DNA from: Tildeniella torsiva UHER 1998/13D
GTDB taxonomy: Bacteria; Cyanobacteriota; Cyanobacteriia; Phormidesmidales; Phormidesmidaceae
Direction of reading: 5' to 3'
Assembly (NCBI GenBank): GCA_019358835.1
Contig: JAHHIH010000006.1
Location: forward strand, 94,813-158,812
Length of the DNA stretch: 64,000 nt
Shown: positions 1-9,128 of the stretch, in pieces
How positions within the stretch are numbered: the stretch's first letter is position 1
Layout: every line of letters begins with the position of its first letter
Made by a program: the position numbers and the translations under genes
Notes under the pieces: model-generated
What the model saw: the letters and a program-made list of their open reading frames with translations, nothing else
Database searches by the model: none
Told to the model about the DNA's origin: nothing

Positions 1-45
1 TGGCAAACGTAGAAACTGGCAACGGAAGCAAATTTATTTAATCTC

Positions 46-705
46 ATGCTGGACAGTATTCAGGCCCTTTCGCAGTGCGTTCGCCAGGATCTGCTGCCCG
101 AATTAAAGCTCGAAAGCGTTGCCCCCCACGATCCGGTTGTGGTGCACCGAGTGCCCTCCCCCTGGCGGTGTCTGGGGGCAGGCAACTACGCCGCCGTTTT
201 TCTGCACCCCGACTATCCTGACCAGGTGGTGAAGGTCTACGCGCCTGGCCGACCGGGTATTGAAGCCGAAGTCGAGGTCTACCGACGGCTGGACGATCAT
301 CCGGCGTTTTCGCGGTGCTACTTTAGCGAAGCCCCGTTTTTGCTGCTCAAACGCCTATCGGGGGTGACTTTGTACGACTGTCTACACAAGGGCATCGCCA
401 TTCCGCCCCAGGTGATTCACGATATTGATGCCGCCCTCGACTACGTGCGCAGTCGAGGCCTGTTTCCCCACGATGTCCACGGGCGCAACGTGATGCAGCA
501 CGAGGGGCGGGGCCTGGTGGTGGATGTCTCTGACTTTTTAAATGCCAAGCCTGACCGAGCCTGGCAGGATGTCAAGCGGGCCTACTGGTGGATTTATCGC
601 CCCTTGTTTCTGCCCCTGGGCCTGCGGGTGCCCTACGTTTTGCTGGACTGGGTGCGGGCTGGGTATCGGCTGTTTCGCCAGCTTGGGGGTCTGGGGCTGC
701 GCTAG
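46..705 (+). CDS. Small protein-kinase-fold protein
   Basis: A 219-residue protein that keeps the skeleton of a eukaryotic-like/RIO-type kinase. There is a glycine-rich loop (GAGNYAAVF, about residue 45), a candidate ATP-anchoring lysine in VVKVY (K63), a catalytic-loop-like HDVHGRN (D143, N148) and VVDVSDF in the place of DFG (D160 or D163). It lacks the usual large C-lobe and has no membrane segment or sensor domain. Similar short kinases are annotated in cyanobacteria as serine/threonine kinases with unknown substrates. It lies just upstream of, and co-directional with, the zinc-ribbon membrane protein, so co-transcription is possible. The ATG at 46 is the only reasonable start. The fold is fairly sure; kinase activity and target are inference. 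Confidence 0.75.
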   Translation: MLDSIQALSQCVRQDLLPELKLESVAPHDPVVVHRVPSPWRCLGAGNYAAVFLHPDYPDQVVKVYAPGRPGIEAEVEVYRRLDDHPAFSRCYFSEAPFLLLKRLSGVTLYDCLHKGIAIPPQVIHDIDAALDYVRSRGLFPHDVHGRNVMQHEGRGLVVDVSDFLNAKPDRAWQDVKRAYWWIYRPLFLPLGLRVPYVLLDWVRAGYRLFRQLGGLGLR

Positions 706-737
706 CATACGGCCATAGTTGTTGACGGCATGACGCC

Positions 738-1103
738 GTGCCCGCTGTTATGCTCTCGTGCCCCCGCTGTCAGGCCACTATCGAATCGACGACCATTCAG
801 TGCCCCCGTTGTCAGCTCCTGCTCAAAGCCCACGGGCATCCGGGGATGCCGCTGCACCGCACCGAGGGCGATGAGGCCCTGTGCGCCACCTGCGTCTATG
901 ACGCCGACGACACCTGCAACTTTCCCCAGCGGCCCGACGCCAAGACCTGCACCCTCTATCGCTCCACCGCCGTTAAGGAGGAGCTAGCTCTGCCCCAGCC
1001 CTCGATCGCTCGGCAGGTGAGCGTTTGGCTGGGCAACCATCGCGGTTGGGTAGGTTTGATCGGGCTGCTACTGCTGAGCCTGGTGCTGGTGCTGCTGCGC
1101 TAG
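738..1103 (+). CDS. Zinc-ribbon protein with C-terminal membrane anchor
   Basis: A 121-residue protein. The N-terminus has two CPRC knuckles (C8/C11 and C22/C25) typical of a zinc ribbon. A second cysteine group follows (C49, C52, C60, C71), and the last about 20 residues form a single hydrophobic helix that would anchor it in a membrane. The start is GTG at 738; an ATG at 750 is an alternative, and neither has a clear Shine-Dalgarno. The gene begins 32 bases after the kinase-like gene and ends 5 bases before the convergent alpha-E gene. I recognise no specific function. The layout, a soluble metal-binding head tethered by a tail, is seen in several conserved cyanobacterial proteins of unknown role. 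Confidence 0.7.
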   Translation: MPAVMLSCPRCQATIESTTIQCPRCQLLLKAHGHPGMPLHRTEGDEALCATCVYDADDTCNFPQRPDAKTCTLYRSTAVKEELALPQPSIARQVSVWLGNHRGWVGLIGLLLLSLVLVLLR

Positions 1104-1108
1104 GCCAG

Positions 1109-2056
1109 CTACACCGGCTCTAGGGCAAAAAAGTCGGAGAAGATGTTTGCTCCCACTTCGTTCAGCCGATTTTGCAGGTCGTCGAGAAATTCGTGCAGCC
1201 CCCGCTCGGTAATTTCTTCAATGGTGAGGTAATCGAGCTCTGAGCGCAGGCGACCGAGGGCGCGATCGCTGCCCGTACGCCAGGTGCCCGTTGGGGTGCC
1301 CGAGATGCAGTGGAGCGATCGCTCCGCTTCAATCAAACAAAACTGAATCGAGCGCGGAAACTCCCGATTCAAAATCAAAAACTCCGTCACCCCCTGGGGG
1401 GTAATGCGGTACTGGCGCTTGCGGTACATTTCGTAGGCGCTAGCCGATTTCAGCAGGGCAATCCACTGCAAGTCATCCAGCGGCGAGCCCACATCGGTCA
1501 CCGAGGGCAGCAAAATGTAGTACTTCACATCCAGAATGCGGGCGGTCTTGTCGGCCCGCTCTAGCAGTCGCCCCAGCTGACCAAAGTGCCAGCCCTCGGT
1601 GTGGGCCATAGTGGCCTCCATCACCCCAGCAAACAGGTGGCTGGCCATTTTCACTTCGGGGAAGAAGTTGTGTAGCTCCGACAGCAACCCTACATCCGCC
1701 GCCTCGTTCACCATCAGGTAAAACGAGTTCACCTGCTCCCACATTTCTGACGAAATCACCTCCCGCACCGATCGCGCATTCTCCCGCGCCGACCGCAGGC
1801 AGGAAATAATCGAGTTGGGGTAGTCGCGATCGAAGGTGAGAAACTTCAGAATATTCTCCGCCGAGGCCTCTCCGTAGCGAGCTTTGAACATCGCCTGGTC
1901 GCCCGTAGTTCTCACCAGCGGTTCCCACTGCTGCTCCATGCCGGGGGGAGCATCCAGCAGCAGGTTGAGGTTCACATCCACAAAGCGGGCGACGTTTTCG
2001 GCCCGCTCGACGTAGCGGTTTAGCCAGTAGATAGAATCGGCGACGCGGCTGAGCAT
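1109..2056 (-). CDS. Alpha-E domain protein (DUF403)
   Basis: A 315-residue all-helical protein starting MLSRVADSIYWLNRYVERAENVARF, the hallmark opening of the alpha-E family, and of the usual length. Alpha-E proteins are almost always encoded beside a circularly permuted ATP-grasp enzyme, as here: that gene lies immediately upstream on the same strand. The pair, often with a transglutaminase-like protease and another alpha-E copy, is predicted to make or modify a peptide, but no product has been established to my knowledge. No transglutaminase gene is visible next door. The spacer to the upstream gene (130 bases) is occupied by a repeat-armed hairpin, so coupling is not by overlap. Family assignment is firm; function is unknown. 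Confidence 0.92.
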   Translation of the reverse strand: MLSRVADSIYWLNRYVERAENVARFVDVNLNLLLDAPPGMEQQWEPLVRTTGDQAMFKARYGEASAENILKFLTFDRDYPNSIISCLRSARENARSVREVISSEMWEQVNSFYLMVNEAADVGLLSELHNFFPEVKMASHLFAGVMEATMAHTEGWHFGQLGRLLERADKTARILDVKYYILLPSVTDVGSPLDDLQWIALLKSASAYEMYRKRQYRITPQGVTEFLILNREFPRSIQFCLIEAERSLHCISGTPTGTWRTGSDRALGRLRSELDYLTIEEITERGLHEFLDDLQNRLNEVGANIFSDFFALEPV

Positions 2057-2064
2057 GGCGGTGG

Positions 2065-2215
2065 GGGAGTGATGGGGTAGGGAGTGATGGGGTTAAGGGA
2101 GATGGGGAAGATAGGGGGGAATGGGGCGGGGGGTTAATGGGATAGATAGCAGAAATAACGCTCAAGTTACTCACTCCCTCACTCCCTTACTCCTTCACTC
2201 CTCCACCCTGGATCG
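2065..2215. repeat. Intergenic hairpin with short tandem-repeat arms (GGAGTGA-type)
   Basis: Between the alpha-E and ATP-grasp genes the + strand is first G/A/T rich with repeated GGGAGTGATGGGG-like units (about 2065-2135). After about 30 unrelated bases it becomes C/T rich with repeated CTCACTCC units (about 2170-2205). The two halves are roughly complementary, so a transcript from either strand could fold into a long imperfect stem. It extends over the stop end of the ATP-grasp gene. Confidence 0.6.
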
Positions 2216-3668
2216 GCAATTGAGCGTTGGGGTCAATGGATCTCACCACCCAGGTGTCTTTGCTGCCGCCGCCCTGGGAAGAGTTCACCACCAGTGAGCC
2301 GCGCTTGAGGGCGACGCGGGTGAGTCCGCCGGGGTTAACGTAAATATCTTGGCCATAGAGAATGTAGGGCCTGAGATCCACATGGCAGCCCTCGAAGCGA
2401 TCGCCGATCAGCGTGGGCACCCGTGACAGGCAGAGGGTGGGTTGAGCGATGTAGCCTCGAGGGTTGGCGCGAATGCGATCGCTAAAGTCAGCCCGCTGCT
2501 CCTCGCTGGCGTGGGGGCCAACCAGCATGCCGTAGCCGCCCGAGGCATCGGTAGCCTTAACCACTAGCTGGTCGAGGTTATCGAGCACGTGGGCCTGCTG
2601 GGTCGCGTCTTCGCACAGGTAGGTGGGCACGTTGGGAATGATCTGGTCTTCGTCAAGGTAGTAGCGAATCATCTGGGGCACGTAGGCGTAGACCAGCTTG
2701 TCGTCGGCCACCCCAGTCCCCAGGGCGTTGGCCAGCGCCACTCGCCCCGCTCGATACACCTCCATCAGCCCCGGAACCCCGAGCAGCGAGTCGGGCCGAA
2801 AGGCCTTGGGGTCAATAAAGTCGTCGTCGATGCGGCGATACATCACATCTACCCGCTCTAGGCCCTTGGTGGTGCGCATTTTGAGGTAGCCGTCTGACAC
2901 CACCAGGTCACGGCCTTCCACCAGTTCAGCCCCCATCTGCTGGGCCAAAAACGAGTGCTCAAAGTAGGCCGAGTTGTACATGCCGGGGGTGAGCACCGCC
3001 ACGCGGGGATTGATTAGCGTCTCGGGCACCAAATTCAGCAGGGTTTCGAGCAGCTGGCTGGCGTAGTCATCCACTGCCGCAATATCCATGGCCGCAAACA
3101 GGTGGGGAAAGGTGTTTTTCATCACCCGCCGATTTTCGAGCACGTAGGAGACCCCGGAGGGGCAGCGCATGTTGTCCTCGAGCACGTACCAGGTGCCGTC
3201 TTTGTCGCGCACTAGGTCGGTACCGGTGATGTGGCACCAGATATTGTTGGGCGGGTTAAGCCCCATACAGGGCTTCAGAAATCCGGGAGCGCTCTCGACG
3301 ACATGGCGCGGCACTACGCCGTCGTTGAGAATTTTCTGCTCGTTGTAAACGTCGTGGATGAAGCAGTTAATGGCGTAGATGCGCTGCTTGAGGCCCTTTT
3401 CGATCCATTCCCACTCGTGGCCAGGCACAATGCGCGGAATCACGTCGAAGGGAAAAATGCGCTCGGTGCCCTGGTTATCGCTATAGACGTTGAAGGTGAC
3501 CCCCAGCTTGAACAGGGCATTTTGCGCCGCCTGCTGCCGCTGCTGTAGATCAACCAGCGATAGGGCATTCACCCGCTTCACCAGCAGATCGGCCTCGGGG
3601 CGGGGCTGGCCCTGGGTTAAAAACAGCTCATCAAAAAAGTCGCCGGGATCGTAGGCGTCAAATAGCAC
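2187..3668 (-). CDS. Circularly permuted type-2 ATP-grasp protein (DUF404/DUF407)
   Basis: A 493-residue protein whose sequence ([13 protein letters not shown] near the N-terminus, then [20 protein letters not shown] and [11 protein letters not shown]) matches the circularly permuted ATP-grasp family paired with alpha-E proteins. ATP-grasp enzymes form amide bonds via acyl phosphates, so this is the predicted ligase of the pair. The substrate is unknown. The start is GTG at 3668, supported by an AGGAG about nine bases upstream. The gene precedes alpha-E on the minus strand, separated by the repeat-armed hairpin. Length and motifs look intact. Confidence 0.93.
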   Translation of the reverse strand: MLFDAYDPGDFFDELFLTQGQPRPEADLLVKRVNALSLVDLQQRQQAAQNALFKLGVTFNVYSDNQGTERIFPFDVIPRIVPGHEWEWIEKGLKQRIYAINCFIHDVYNEQKILNDGVVPRHVVESAPGFLKPCMGLNPPNNIWCHITGTDLVRDKDGTWYVLEDNMRCPSGVSYVLENRRVMKNTFPHLFAAMDIAAVDDYASQLLETLLNLVPETLINPRVAVLTPGMYNSAYFEHSFLAQQMGAELVEGRDLVVSDGYLKMRTTKGLERVDVMYRRIDDDFIDPKAFRPDSLLGVPGLMEVYRAGRVALANALGTGVADDKLVYAYVPQMIRYYLDEDQIIPNVPTYLCEDATQQAHVLDNLDQLVVKATDASGGYGMLVGPHASEEQRADFSDRIRANPRGYIAQPTLCLSRVPTLIGDRFEGCHVDLRPYILYGQDIYVNPGGLTRVALKRGSLVVNSSQGGGSKDTWVVRSIDPNAQLPIQGGGVKE

Positions 3669-4094
3669 CAGGGGTCTCCTAAAAATCCAGGGTTAGATGT
3701 TATCTCTTCAAGGTGCCTTAGGTAGCCAGTTAGCCCAGCGATAGGCATGGCAACCCGCTTTTTCAGGGCGGAGAGAAGCACGGTAGCTCTAACCAATACT
3801 GGGGTAGGGGCGCGACAAGCTGTAGCGCTCAATACCGTTTTACGGAAACCCCCTAGCCGAACCACTCGGTTCAAGCGGCAACGTCGAGCGAGTTCAACGC
3901 TCTCTGGAAAACTAATCGCCAGCCAACCCGTACAGATAGGATTGACTGGCGATCGCCCACCCGCCCAGAACCTTCCAGCCCTGTAGCCCAGCTCAGTACG
4001 CGCAAGGGAGGGAGTTGTCTGCCCTCGGGGTGAGTTGGGCGAGCAGAGACATCCAAATTGGGTTGGGGTTTAGATGAGCTAAGCCTCAGAACAC
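3669..4094. other. Intergenic region, 426 bases, no convincing gene
   Basis: It lies between the ATP-grasp start and the transaldolase stop. Short open frames on both strands (3747-3986 and 3871-4056) have no recognisable product and overlap each other. One imperfect hairpin stands out: ATCGCCAGCCAACCC at about 3918 pairs with GGATTGACTGGCGAT ending near 3956 (13 of 15 positions). It could be structured RNA or leader sequence, but I recognise no known RNA family. Confidence 0.5.
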
Positions 4095-5282
4095 CTAGGC
4101 CGTGGCAACCTCAAAGGCAGGCCCCAGTCCGGCAACAATTTCTGATGAGGAAAGCTTGCCGTCGTGGTCGAGGTCAAGGGCATCGAAGGCGGCGTCGGTG
4201 CCGAGCCATTCTTCCCGCGTAATAAAGCCGTCGCCGTCTAGGTCATAGGCTTTAAACAGATCAAACTGGTCATCCCGAGCGTTGGATGTCGTGCCATCGC
4301 TCTGGGTGAGTTCGGTGAGCCGGGTAGCCAGCAAGTTCTCTAGGGTTTCGAGGGCCTTGCTAAACCCTTTGATGCCTTCGTCGAGCTTTTCTGTCGCCAT
4401 GCGATCGCTCTCATGCATCGACCTAAACGTGGCTTCATCGATAGAGAGTTTCTCAATCTCCATCGACTCGGCCTTAGCAGGGTCGAGCTTGCGGGGCAGG
4501 TCGGCCTGGGTTTCGTCGAGCTTGGCCAGCAGCTGGGGCGAGATGGTTAGCAGGTCACAGCCCGCCAGTTCGGTGATTTCGCCCACATTGCGAAAGCTGG
4601 CCCCCATCACCTCGGTTTTGTAGCCAAACTTCTTGTAGTAGTTGTAGATGTCGGTGACCGACAGCACGCCAGGGTCTTCGGCGGCAGGGTACTCCTCTCG
4701 ACCAGTATCTTTTTTATACCAGTCGAGAATGCGGCCCACAAAGGGAGAGATCAGGGTAATGCCGGCCTCGGCGCAGGCGATCGCCTGGTGAATGCCAAAC
4801 AGCAGGGTGAGGTTGCAGTGAATGCCCTCTTTTTCGAGAATCTCAGCGGCTTTAATGCCCTCCCAGGTGGAAGCGATCTTGATCAGCACCCGCTCTGGGG
4901 TAATGCCTAGCTTGTCATACTGGGCGATGATATCGCGGGCCATAGACACCGTAGCTTCGGTGTCATAGGAGAGGCGAGCGTCCACCTCTGTGGAAACTCG
5001 GCCAGGTATGATACCCAAAATTTTGTGACCAAAGGCCACCGCTAAGTTTTTAAAGGCCAGATTAGCCACCTCTTTATCCGACGCGCCCGCTCCGGCATCG
5101 GCCTTGGCCTTGAGCAGGGTGTCATCGACAATAGCCTGGTACTGGGGCATCTGCGCCGCCGCCGTAATTAGTGAGGGGTTGGTGGTGGCGTCGCGGGGGG
5201 TAAATTTTTCAATGGCTTGAATGTCTCCGGTGTCGGCGACAACAACGGTCATTTGCCGAAGCTGCTCTAAGAGGCTGGCCAT
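4095..5282 (-). CDS. tal: Transaldolase with C-terminal EF-hand pair
   Basis: A 395-residue protein. Transaldolase moves a dihydroxyacetone unit between sugar phosphates in the pentose phosphate pathway. The catalytic lysine sits in VLIKIAST (K135), close to the position known for Escherichia coli TalB, and TTNPSL and GRILDW are family motifs. After residue 337 come two calcium-binding loops, [12 protein letters not shown] (347-358) and [12 protein letters not shown] (370-381), each with the expected acidic ligands. Such fusions occur in other cyanobacteria. The ATG at 5282 has an ideal AGGAG eight bases upstream; the frame stays open 23 codons further but without support. Calcium control of the enzyme is inference. 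Confidence 0.95.
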   Translation of the reverse strand: MASLLEQLRQMTVVVADTGDIQAIEKFTPRDATTNPSLITAAAQMPQYQAIVDDTLLKAKADAGAGASDKEVANLAFKNLAVAFGHKILGIIPGRVSTEVDARLSYDTEATVSMARDIIAQYDKLGITPERVLIKIASTWEGIKAAEILEKEGIHCNLTLLFGIHQAIACAEAGITLISPFVGRILDWYKKDTGREEYPAAEDPGVLSVTDIYNYYKKFGYKTEVMGASFRNVGEITELAGCDLLTISPQLLAKLDETQADLPRKLDPAKAESMEIEKLSIDEATFRSMHESDRMATEKLDEGIKGFSKALETLENLLATRLTELTQSDGTTSNARDDQFDLFKAYDLDGDGFITREEWLGTDAAFDALDLDHDGKLSSSEIVAGLGPAFEVATA

Positions 5283-5607
5283 GGTTTTCTCCTGAGAATC
5301 GAGGAAGCAAGGGGACTTCTGGTGTTGCCCACATTGTAAACAGGGGATCACAGGCGGTCATTAACCCTTAATTAAAGCTACCGGGCAGTTACAAAACATT
5401 GCGTCCCCCCTGAACAATCCCCCATTCCTAACGGTTTCTTAAGGGTTCTAGCCAGAAAAGCCGTGGCCCAGGGCACGGCATCGATCCAGCGGTGTGGCCC
5501 TGGCGAGCCACAATTCGCTGGCCACAGAGCCGAACTTGGTTGCCGCAGATCGCTCAAAGCTTGGCATGATGGGAGGGATTTCATCGGCGATCGCCCTTCG
5601 GTACCCA
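5283..5607. other. Divergent intergenic region between tal and ictB
   Basis: The 325 bases hold the promoters of both tal (minus) and ictB (plus). Frames continuing upstream of both chosen starts are artefacts of this gap. I see no strong hairpin or sigma-70 match that I would assign. Confidence 0.4.
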
Positions 5608-7008
5608 ATGCTGACTGACTTTTGGCAACAGCTAACCCTCTCTGGTTTTGCCCTTGAGCAATGGCGCGACGCCAGCCTCATCCATCGGCTGATGGCTCCG
5701 CTGCGGCGGTGGCGGCAGGGTAGCTGGCTACTGCCCTGGGGCGACTGGATTGGGCTGGCCATTGTGGTGCTGCTGTTTGCCCTGGCCCCCTATGTCTCAA
5801 CTACGCTGATTGGGGTATTGCTGCTGGCGGCGTCGGCCCTGTGGGCATTGCTCACCCTCACCGACGAGGCCGGAGCGGGTCTGTCGCCCGTGCATTTAAC
5901 CGTGGCGGTCTTGTGGGGGGTAATGGTGCTGGCCACAGCCTTTTCCCCCGTGCGTGGGGCAGCGGTCAGCGGGCTAATCAAGCTAACGCTGAATATTTTG
6001 CTGTTTTTACTGATTGCGCGAGTGGCGCGACGGCCCAGGGCTAGGGGCCTGCTGGTTTTGGCCTACATTTTGACTACCCTGCCGGTGTCGATATATGGCC
6101 TGCGCCAGTATTTCTTTGGGGCAACGGCCCTGGCCACCTGGGTAGACAGCAACTCAGCGGTGGCCGATGTGACCAGGGTTTACAGTTTTTTGGGCAACCC
6201 CAACCTGCTGGCGGGCTACCTGATTCCGGGGGTGATGCTAAGCGCCGCGGCGGTGTTTGCCTGGCCCCGCTGGGTGCCCAAAGGGCTAGCCATTTTAGCC
6301 ACCCTGGTCAACACCCTATGCCTGATTTTGACCTTGAGCCGGGGCGGCTGGATTGGTTTTTTAATCGCTGGCTTTGTGCTGATGACGCTGCTGGTGCAGT
6401 ACTGGAGCATCTGGTTTTCGCCCTTTTGGAAGCGCTGGGCGCTGCCGCTACTGCTGGGTGGGGCGGCGGCGGTCGTCATAGCTGGGGTAATCTCGGTCGA
6501 TTCGCTGCGGGCGCGGGTGCTGAGCATCTTTGTGGGCCGGGCCGACAGCAGCAACAACTTTCGCATGAACGTATGGGCCGCTGTGATCGATATGATTCGC
6601 GCCCGCCCCATCCTCGGCATTGGCCCTGGCAATGACGCGTTTAACGCCGTCTATCCCCTCTTTCAGCGGCCTCGCTACACGGCTCTGAGCGCCTACTCGG
6701 TGTTTTTGGAGGTGATGGTAGAGGCGGGCATCGTGGGGCTGCTGGCATTTCTCTGGCTGCTGCTGCTGATCTTTCACCAGGGCTGGACGCAGCTCCAGCG
6801 GATGCGGGCTACTCAGGCTCAGCAGGGCTACTGGCTGATGGGGGCGATCGCCTCGATCACCGGCATCCTCGGCCAGGGCATTGCCGATACGGTGATGTAT
6901 CGGCCCCAAATCAGCACGCTGTGGTGGATGGCGATCGCCCTAGTGGCTAGCTACTATCCAGCACAGCAGATCGGAAGCGGGCGATCGTTTAAGGTGCGCC
7001 AAGACTAG
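5608..7008 (+). CDS. ictB: IctB-type membrane protein (O-antigen ligase superfamily)
   Basis: A 466-residue protein with about ten to twelve hydrophobic segments. It matches Synechococcus IctB along its length: an N-terminal WQQLTL...HRL region, the YSFLGNPNLLAGYL segment, LTLSRGGWIGF, FVGRADSSNNFRMNVW, GIGPGNDAFN and a C-terminal GHG/GQG-IADTV. IctB was first described as inorganic carbon transport-related. The fold is that of Wzy/WaaL ligases, so its true activity is still debated. I placed the start at the ATG at 5608 because homologues begin there. An upstream GTG (5494) and ATG (5566) are in frame, and none has a clear ribosome site. Divergent from tal. Confidence 0.9.
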   Translation: MLTDFWQQLTLSGFALEQWRDASLIHRLMAPLRRWRQGSWLLPWGDWIGLAIVVLLFALAPYVSTTLIGVLLLAASALWALLTLTDEAGAGLSPVHLTVAVLWGVMVLATAFSPVRGAAVSGLIKLTLNILLFLLIARVARRPRARGLLVLAYILTTLPVSIYGLRQYFFGATALATWVDSNSAVADVTRVYSFLGNPNLLAGYLIPGVMLSAAAVFAWPRWVPKGLAILATLVNTLCLILTLSRGGWIGFLIAGFVLMTLLVQYWSIWFSPFWKRWALPLLLGGAAAVVIAGVISVDSLRARVLSIFVGRADSSNNFRMNVWAAVIDMIRARPILGIGPGNDAFNAVYPLFQRPRYTALSAYSVFLEVMVEAGIVGLLAFLWLLLLIFHQGWTQLQRMRATQAQQGYWLMGAIASITGILGQGIADTVMYRPQISTLWWMAIALVASYYPAQQIGSGRSFKVRQD

Positions 7009-7010
7009 CT

Positions 7011-7071
7011 GGATGCGATCGCGGCTGCTAAAACTGCTAACCGATGCATTTAAGCGCGATCGATCGCATCC
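7011..7071. repeat. Long-loop inverted repeat between converging genes
   Basis: GGATGCGATCG at 7011-7021 is perfectly complementary to CGATCGCATCC at 7061-7071, with about 39 bases between. It lies just after ictB and before the end of the converging small gene, where a terminator would be expected, but it has no T tract and both arms contain HIP1-like cores. Confidence 0.4.
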
Positions 7072-7165
7072 CCACCCGTTAATTGAAGCCGCTAACTGGC
7101 TCAGATCCGTAAATTCAGAGATCTATAACCAAAGGTAGATTTGTCGCTTGAGCAGCCGAAGTATT

Positions 7166-7489
7166 TTAGTAGCTGTCCATGCCTTCAGTGCCATCCCACG
7201 TGGGGTGAGGCAAAAGTTTGACTTTGCCTTTCTGGGGCAGCTCTTGACCAGCGGCTATAGTTCCCCCGTTGAGTGCCAGGTGAGCCTTTAGACGCCGCTT
7301 AGCCTCGGCCATTGAGCTTACCCGCAAATTGAGGATATAGAGATAGGGAGAGGGGCTCTCGTCTAAATCGGTAGGGCTTTCCCAGATGCGCAAGCGAATA
7401 CCGTCGGCGTCGGGAACAATTTTATAGAACAGCAGATGATCGACGGCTGGGGCATAGCGGCTGAAGTTAGTGGAAAGCGGAGTTTGCAT
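7166..7489 (-). CDS. Conserved cyanobacterial protein of unknown function
   Basis: A 107-residue soluble protein with no signal peptide or membrane segment. It begins MQTPLSTNFSRYAPAVDHLLFYKIVP and contains an alternating pattern suggestive of a small alpha/beta fold. The region IRLRIWESPTDLDESPSPYLYILNLRV reads like adjacent beta strands, followed by a basic helix (AEAKRRLKAHLAL). No catalytic or metal motif is visible. It converges with ictB. I recognise it only as a type of small hypothetical protein common in cyanobacteria and do not assign a function. Confidence 0.65.
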   Translation of the reverse strand: MQTPLSTNFSRYAPAVDHLLFYKIVPDADGIRLRIWESPTDLDESPSPYLYILNLRVSSMAEAKRRLKAHLALNGGTIAAGQELPQKGKVKLLPHPTWDGTEGMDSY

Positions 7490-7823
7490 GTCCCAAAGAC
7501 CAAAATCAAACGACCAGAAGAACGATTAACTGGCAGCAGCACCTATATCTTCTTTGAGAGTACCCACAGCTAGGGTCACAATCTAAGGGGTCTTTATGAA
7601 TTCCTTACAATTAATTCGTAGAATTCCTGGAACAATCAGCATCCGGATAAATTTACGAACCGTAAGAAACCGGCCTTGAGCTTGGCCTAGGTGATGATGC
7701 ATTTACCCTAACGCTTCTAGGGCAAAGCGTTGGGGATCATTGATTTAAGTATCGAATAAGTTGCGATCGCCTGCTGCCCTTTTGGCCTCGATCTGCGTAA
7801 AAATGCCTAAAATTTTATATTCC
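7490..7823. other. Intergenic region, 334 bases, AT-richer
   Basis: This lies upstream of the 107-residue protein gene and downstream of the SRPBCC gene, both on the minus strand. It is AT-richer than the flanks and likely holds the promoter of the small gene. No gene, RNA or strong hairpin was recognised. Confidence 0.4.
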
Positions 7824-8402
7824 CTAAAGATTAGACGAAGCGGCTCGCCGCTCCATCTCGCCGCGCAGAGCCTTAACGGTGTCGATTAGGCCAGATTCAA
7901 ACAGGTTATAGAACATTGACTTAAAGGGGCCGACATCGGCTTCGGCCCGCACCTGCTGCGACAGCAGCCGCACCGGTTCAGTGCCTGGAGCTAGGGTGGC
8001 GGTGTCAATGCGCCAGTGGCCGTACATGTATTCTAGGTTGCCTTCTAGCAGCCGAAAGCTAATCTGCTGACCGTCGAGCTCCAGGTTTTCGGTCAGCACC
8101 TTCGATTCCATGGTGGAAAGCAGAATGCGGCGGCGGTCGATCTGCTCGACCACGGTGCGATCGCCATCGATCTCAACCACGCGGCTTTTTACCACCGTCG
8201 GCAAGAATCGGTAAAAGTTTTCGTAGTCGGTCAGCACCTCCCAGGCCAGGGCGTGGGGCACTGAGGTTGCCGCCATCAGGCCGTACTGCCCCTGGCCGCC
8301 TTTTACCAACACGTCGCGTTTGGCCAGGGTCGCCCAGTCAGCCGGGGTCAGTTTGCCTAGATAGGCCTCAGCTGGCTGAACTTGACGGGATAAACTCGAC
8401 AT
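7824..8402 (-). CDS. SRPBCC (START-like) family protein
   Basis: A 192-residue protein of the cyclase/dehydrase branch of the SRPBCC helix-grip fold, which binds hydrophobic ligands in a central cavity. Family-like stretches are VPHALAWEVLTDYENFYRFLP, the middle strand series (VVEIDGDRTVVEQ) and the closing helix (FKSMFYNLFESGLIDTVKALRGEM). No transmembrane segment is present. I start it at the ATG at 8402; an in-frame start eight codons upstream is possible and neither has a clear Shine-Dalgarno. It is divergent from the HugZ-like gene across only 97 bases, so the two may share a control region. Ligand unknown. Confidence 0.8.
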   Translation of the reverse strand: MSSLSRQVQPAEAYLGKLTPADWATLAKRDVLVKGGQGQYGLMAATSVPHALAWEVLTDYENFYRFLPTVVKSRVVEIDGDRTVVEQIDRRRILLSTMESKVLTENLELDGQQISFRLLEGNLEYMYGHWRIDTATLAPGTEPVRLLSQQVRAEADVGPFKSMFYNLFESGLIDTVKALRGEMERRAASSNL

Positions 8403-8499
8403 AATAACCAGAGTGCCAAAACTCAATTACTGTAGCGCCAAGCCGCAGCGGCGGCACAACCAGAGCCTGTTGTTTCTATAAGCTTACTGCCATTCGCCA

Positions 8500-9012
8500 A
8501 TGACTAGTTTTACAGCGGTTTTAGCGGCTTACCAAGACCTGCCCACCCGAGTGCACAGCCTGATGCTGAGCACCGTCAACGGCACTGGCCAGCCTCAGGC
8601 CAGCTATGCGCCCTACGTCATGGACGGTGACTACCAGATCTACATTTTCACCAGCGGGCTGTCGGCCCACACGGCTAACCTGCAAACCACCGGCTTGGCC
8701 AGCATTCTGCTGATCGAAGACGAGGCGGCAGCCCCCCAGGTGTTTGCCCGCCAGCGCATTACCTACGATTGCCGGGCCAGTCTGCTGCCTCGGGGTACCG
8801 ACCATTGGGAGGCGATAGCCGATCGCTTTGAGCAGCGCTTTGGGGAGATTATTCCGATGCTGCGATCGCTCGACGACTTTCAAATTTTTTGCCTCAGTCC
8901 CCAGGCTGGGCGGTTTGTGATGGGGTTTGGGGCGGCCTACGCCGTTGACCCTGAGAATTTGAGCCAGCTGGTCGGCCCGCCCCAAACCGGCCCCGACGAG
9001 GCCTCAGCTTAG
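8500..9012 (+). CDS. HugZ/HutZ-like pyridoxamine-phosphate-oxidase-fold protein
   Basis: A 170-residue protein with the split-barrel flavin-binding fold of the pyridoxamine 5'-phosphate oxidase family, closest in style to the haem-utilisation proteins HugZ/HutZ. The evidence is SLMLSTVNGTGQPQASYAPYV at the start, YIFTSGLSAHTANLQ, the strand pair ASILLIEDEA...RQRITYDCRA and the closing FCLSPQAGRFVMGFGAAY, where HugZ proteins place a haem-contact region. HugZ-type proteins bind or degrade haem. Whether this one does so, or uses flavin, cannot be read from the sequence. It stands alone on the plus strand, divergent from the SRPBCC gene. Confidence 0.8.
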   Translation: MTSFTAVLAAYQDLPTRVHSLMLSTVNGTGQPQASYAPYVMDGDYQIYIFTSGLSAHTANLQTTGLASILLIEDEAAAPQVFARQRITYDCRASLLPRGTDHWEAIADRFEQRFGEIIPMLRSLDDFQIFCLSPQAGRFVMGFGAAYAVDPENLSQLVGPPQTGPDEASA

Positions 9013-9128
9013 TAGGCTTCTGGAAAATAGTTTTCTCAGCGGTGGGCAATGCCTACCCTAACGACAGCTACAGTCGCTGGATTGAAGCTGGTATTTTCCT
9101 TTCCTAGACATTTTTTGAGTTATTGCGC

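Noticed and set aside
3747..4056. Two overlapping open frames on opposite strands in an intergenic gap
   Set aside because: They have no start signals and no protein-like composition, and the underlying DNA folds into a hairpin instead.
5494..5607. Longer N-terminus for IctB from the GTG at 5494
   Set aside because: Homologues begin at the ATG at 5608 and the added residues show no similarity or signal.
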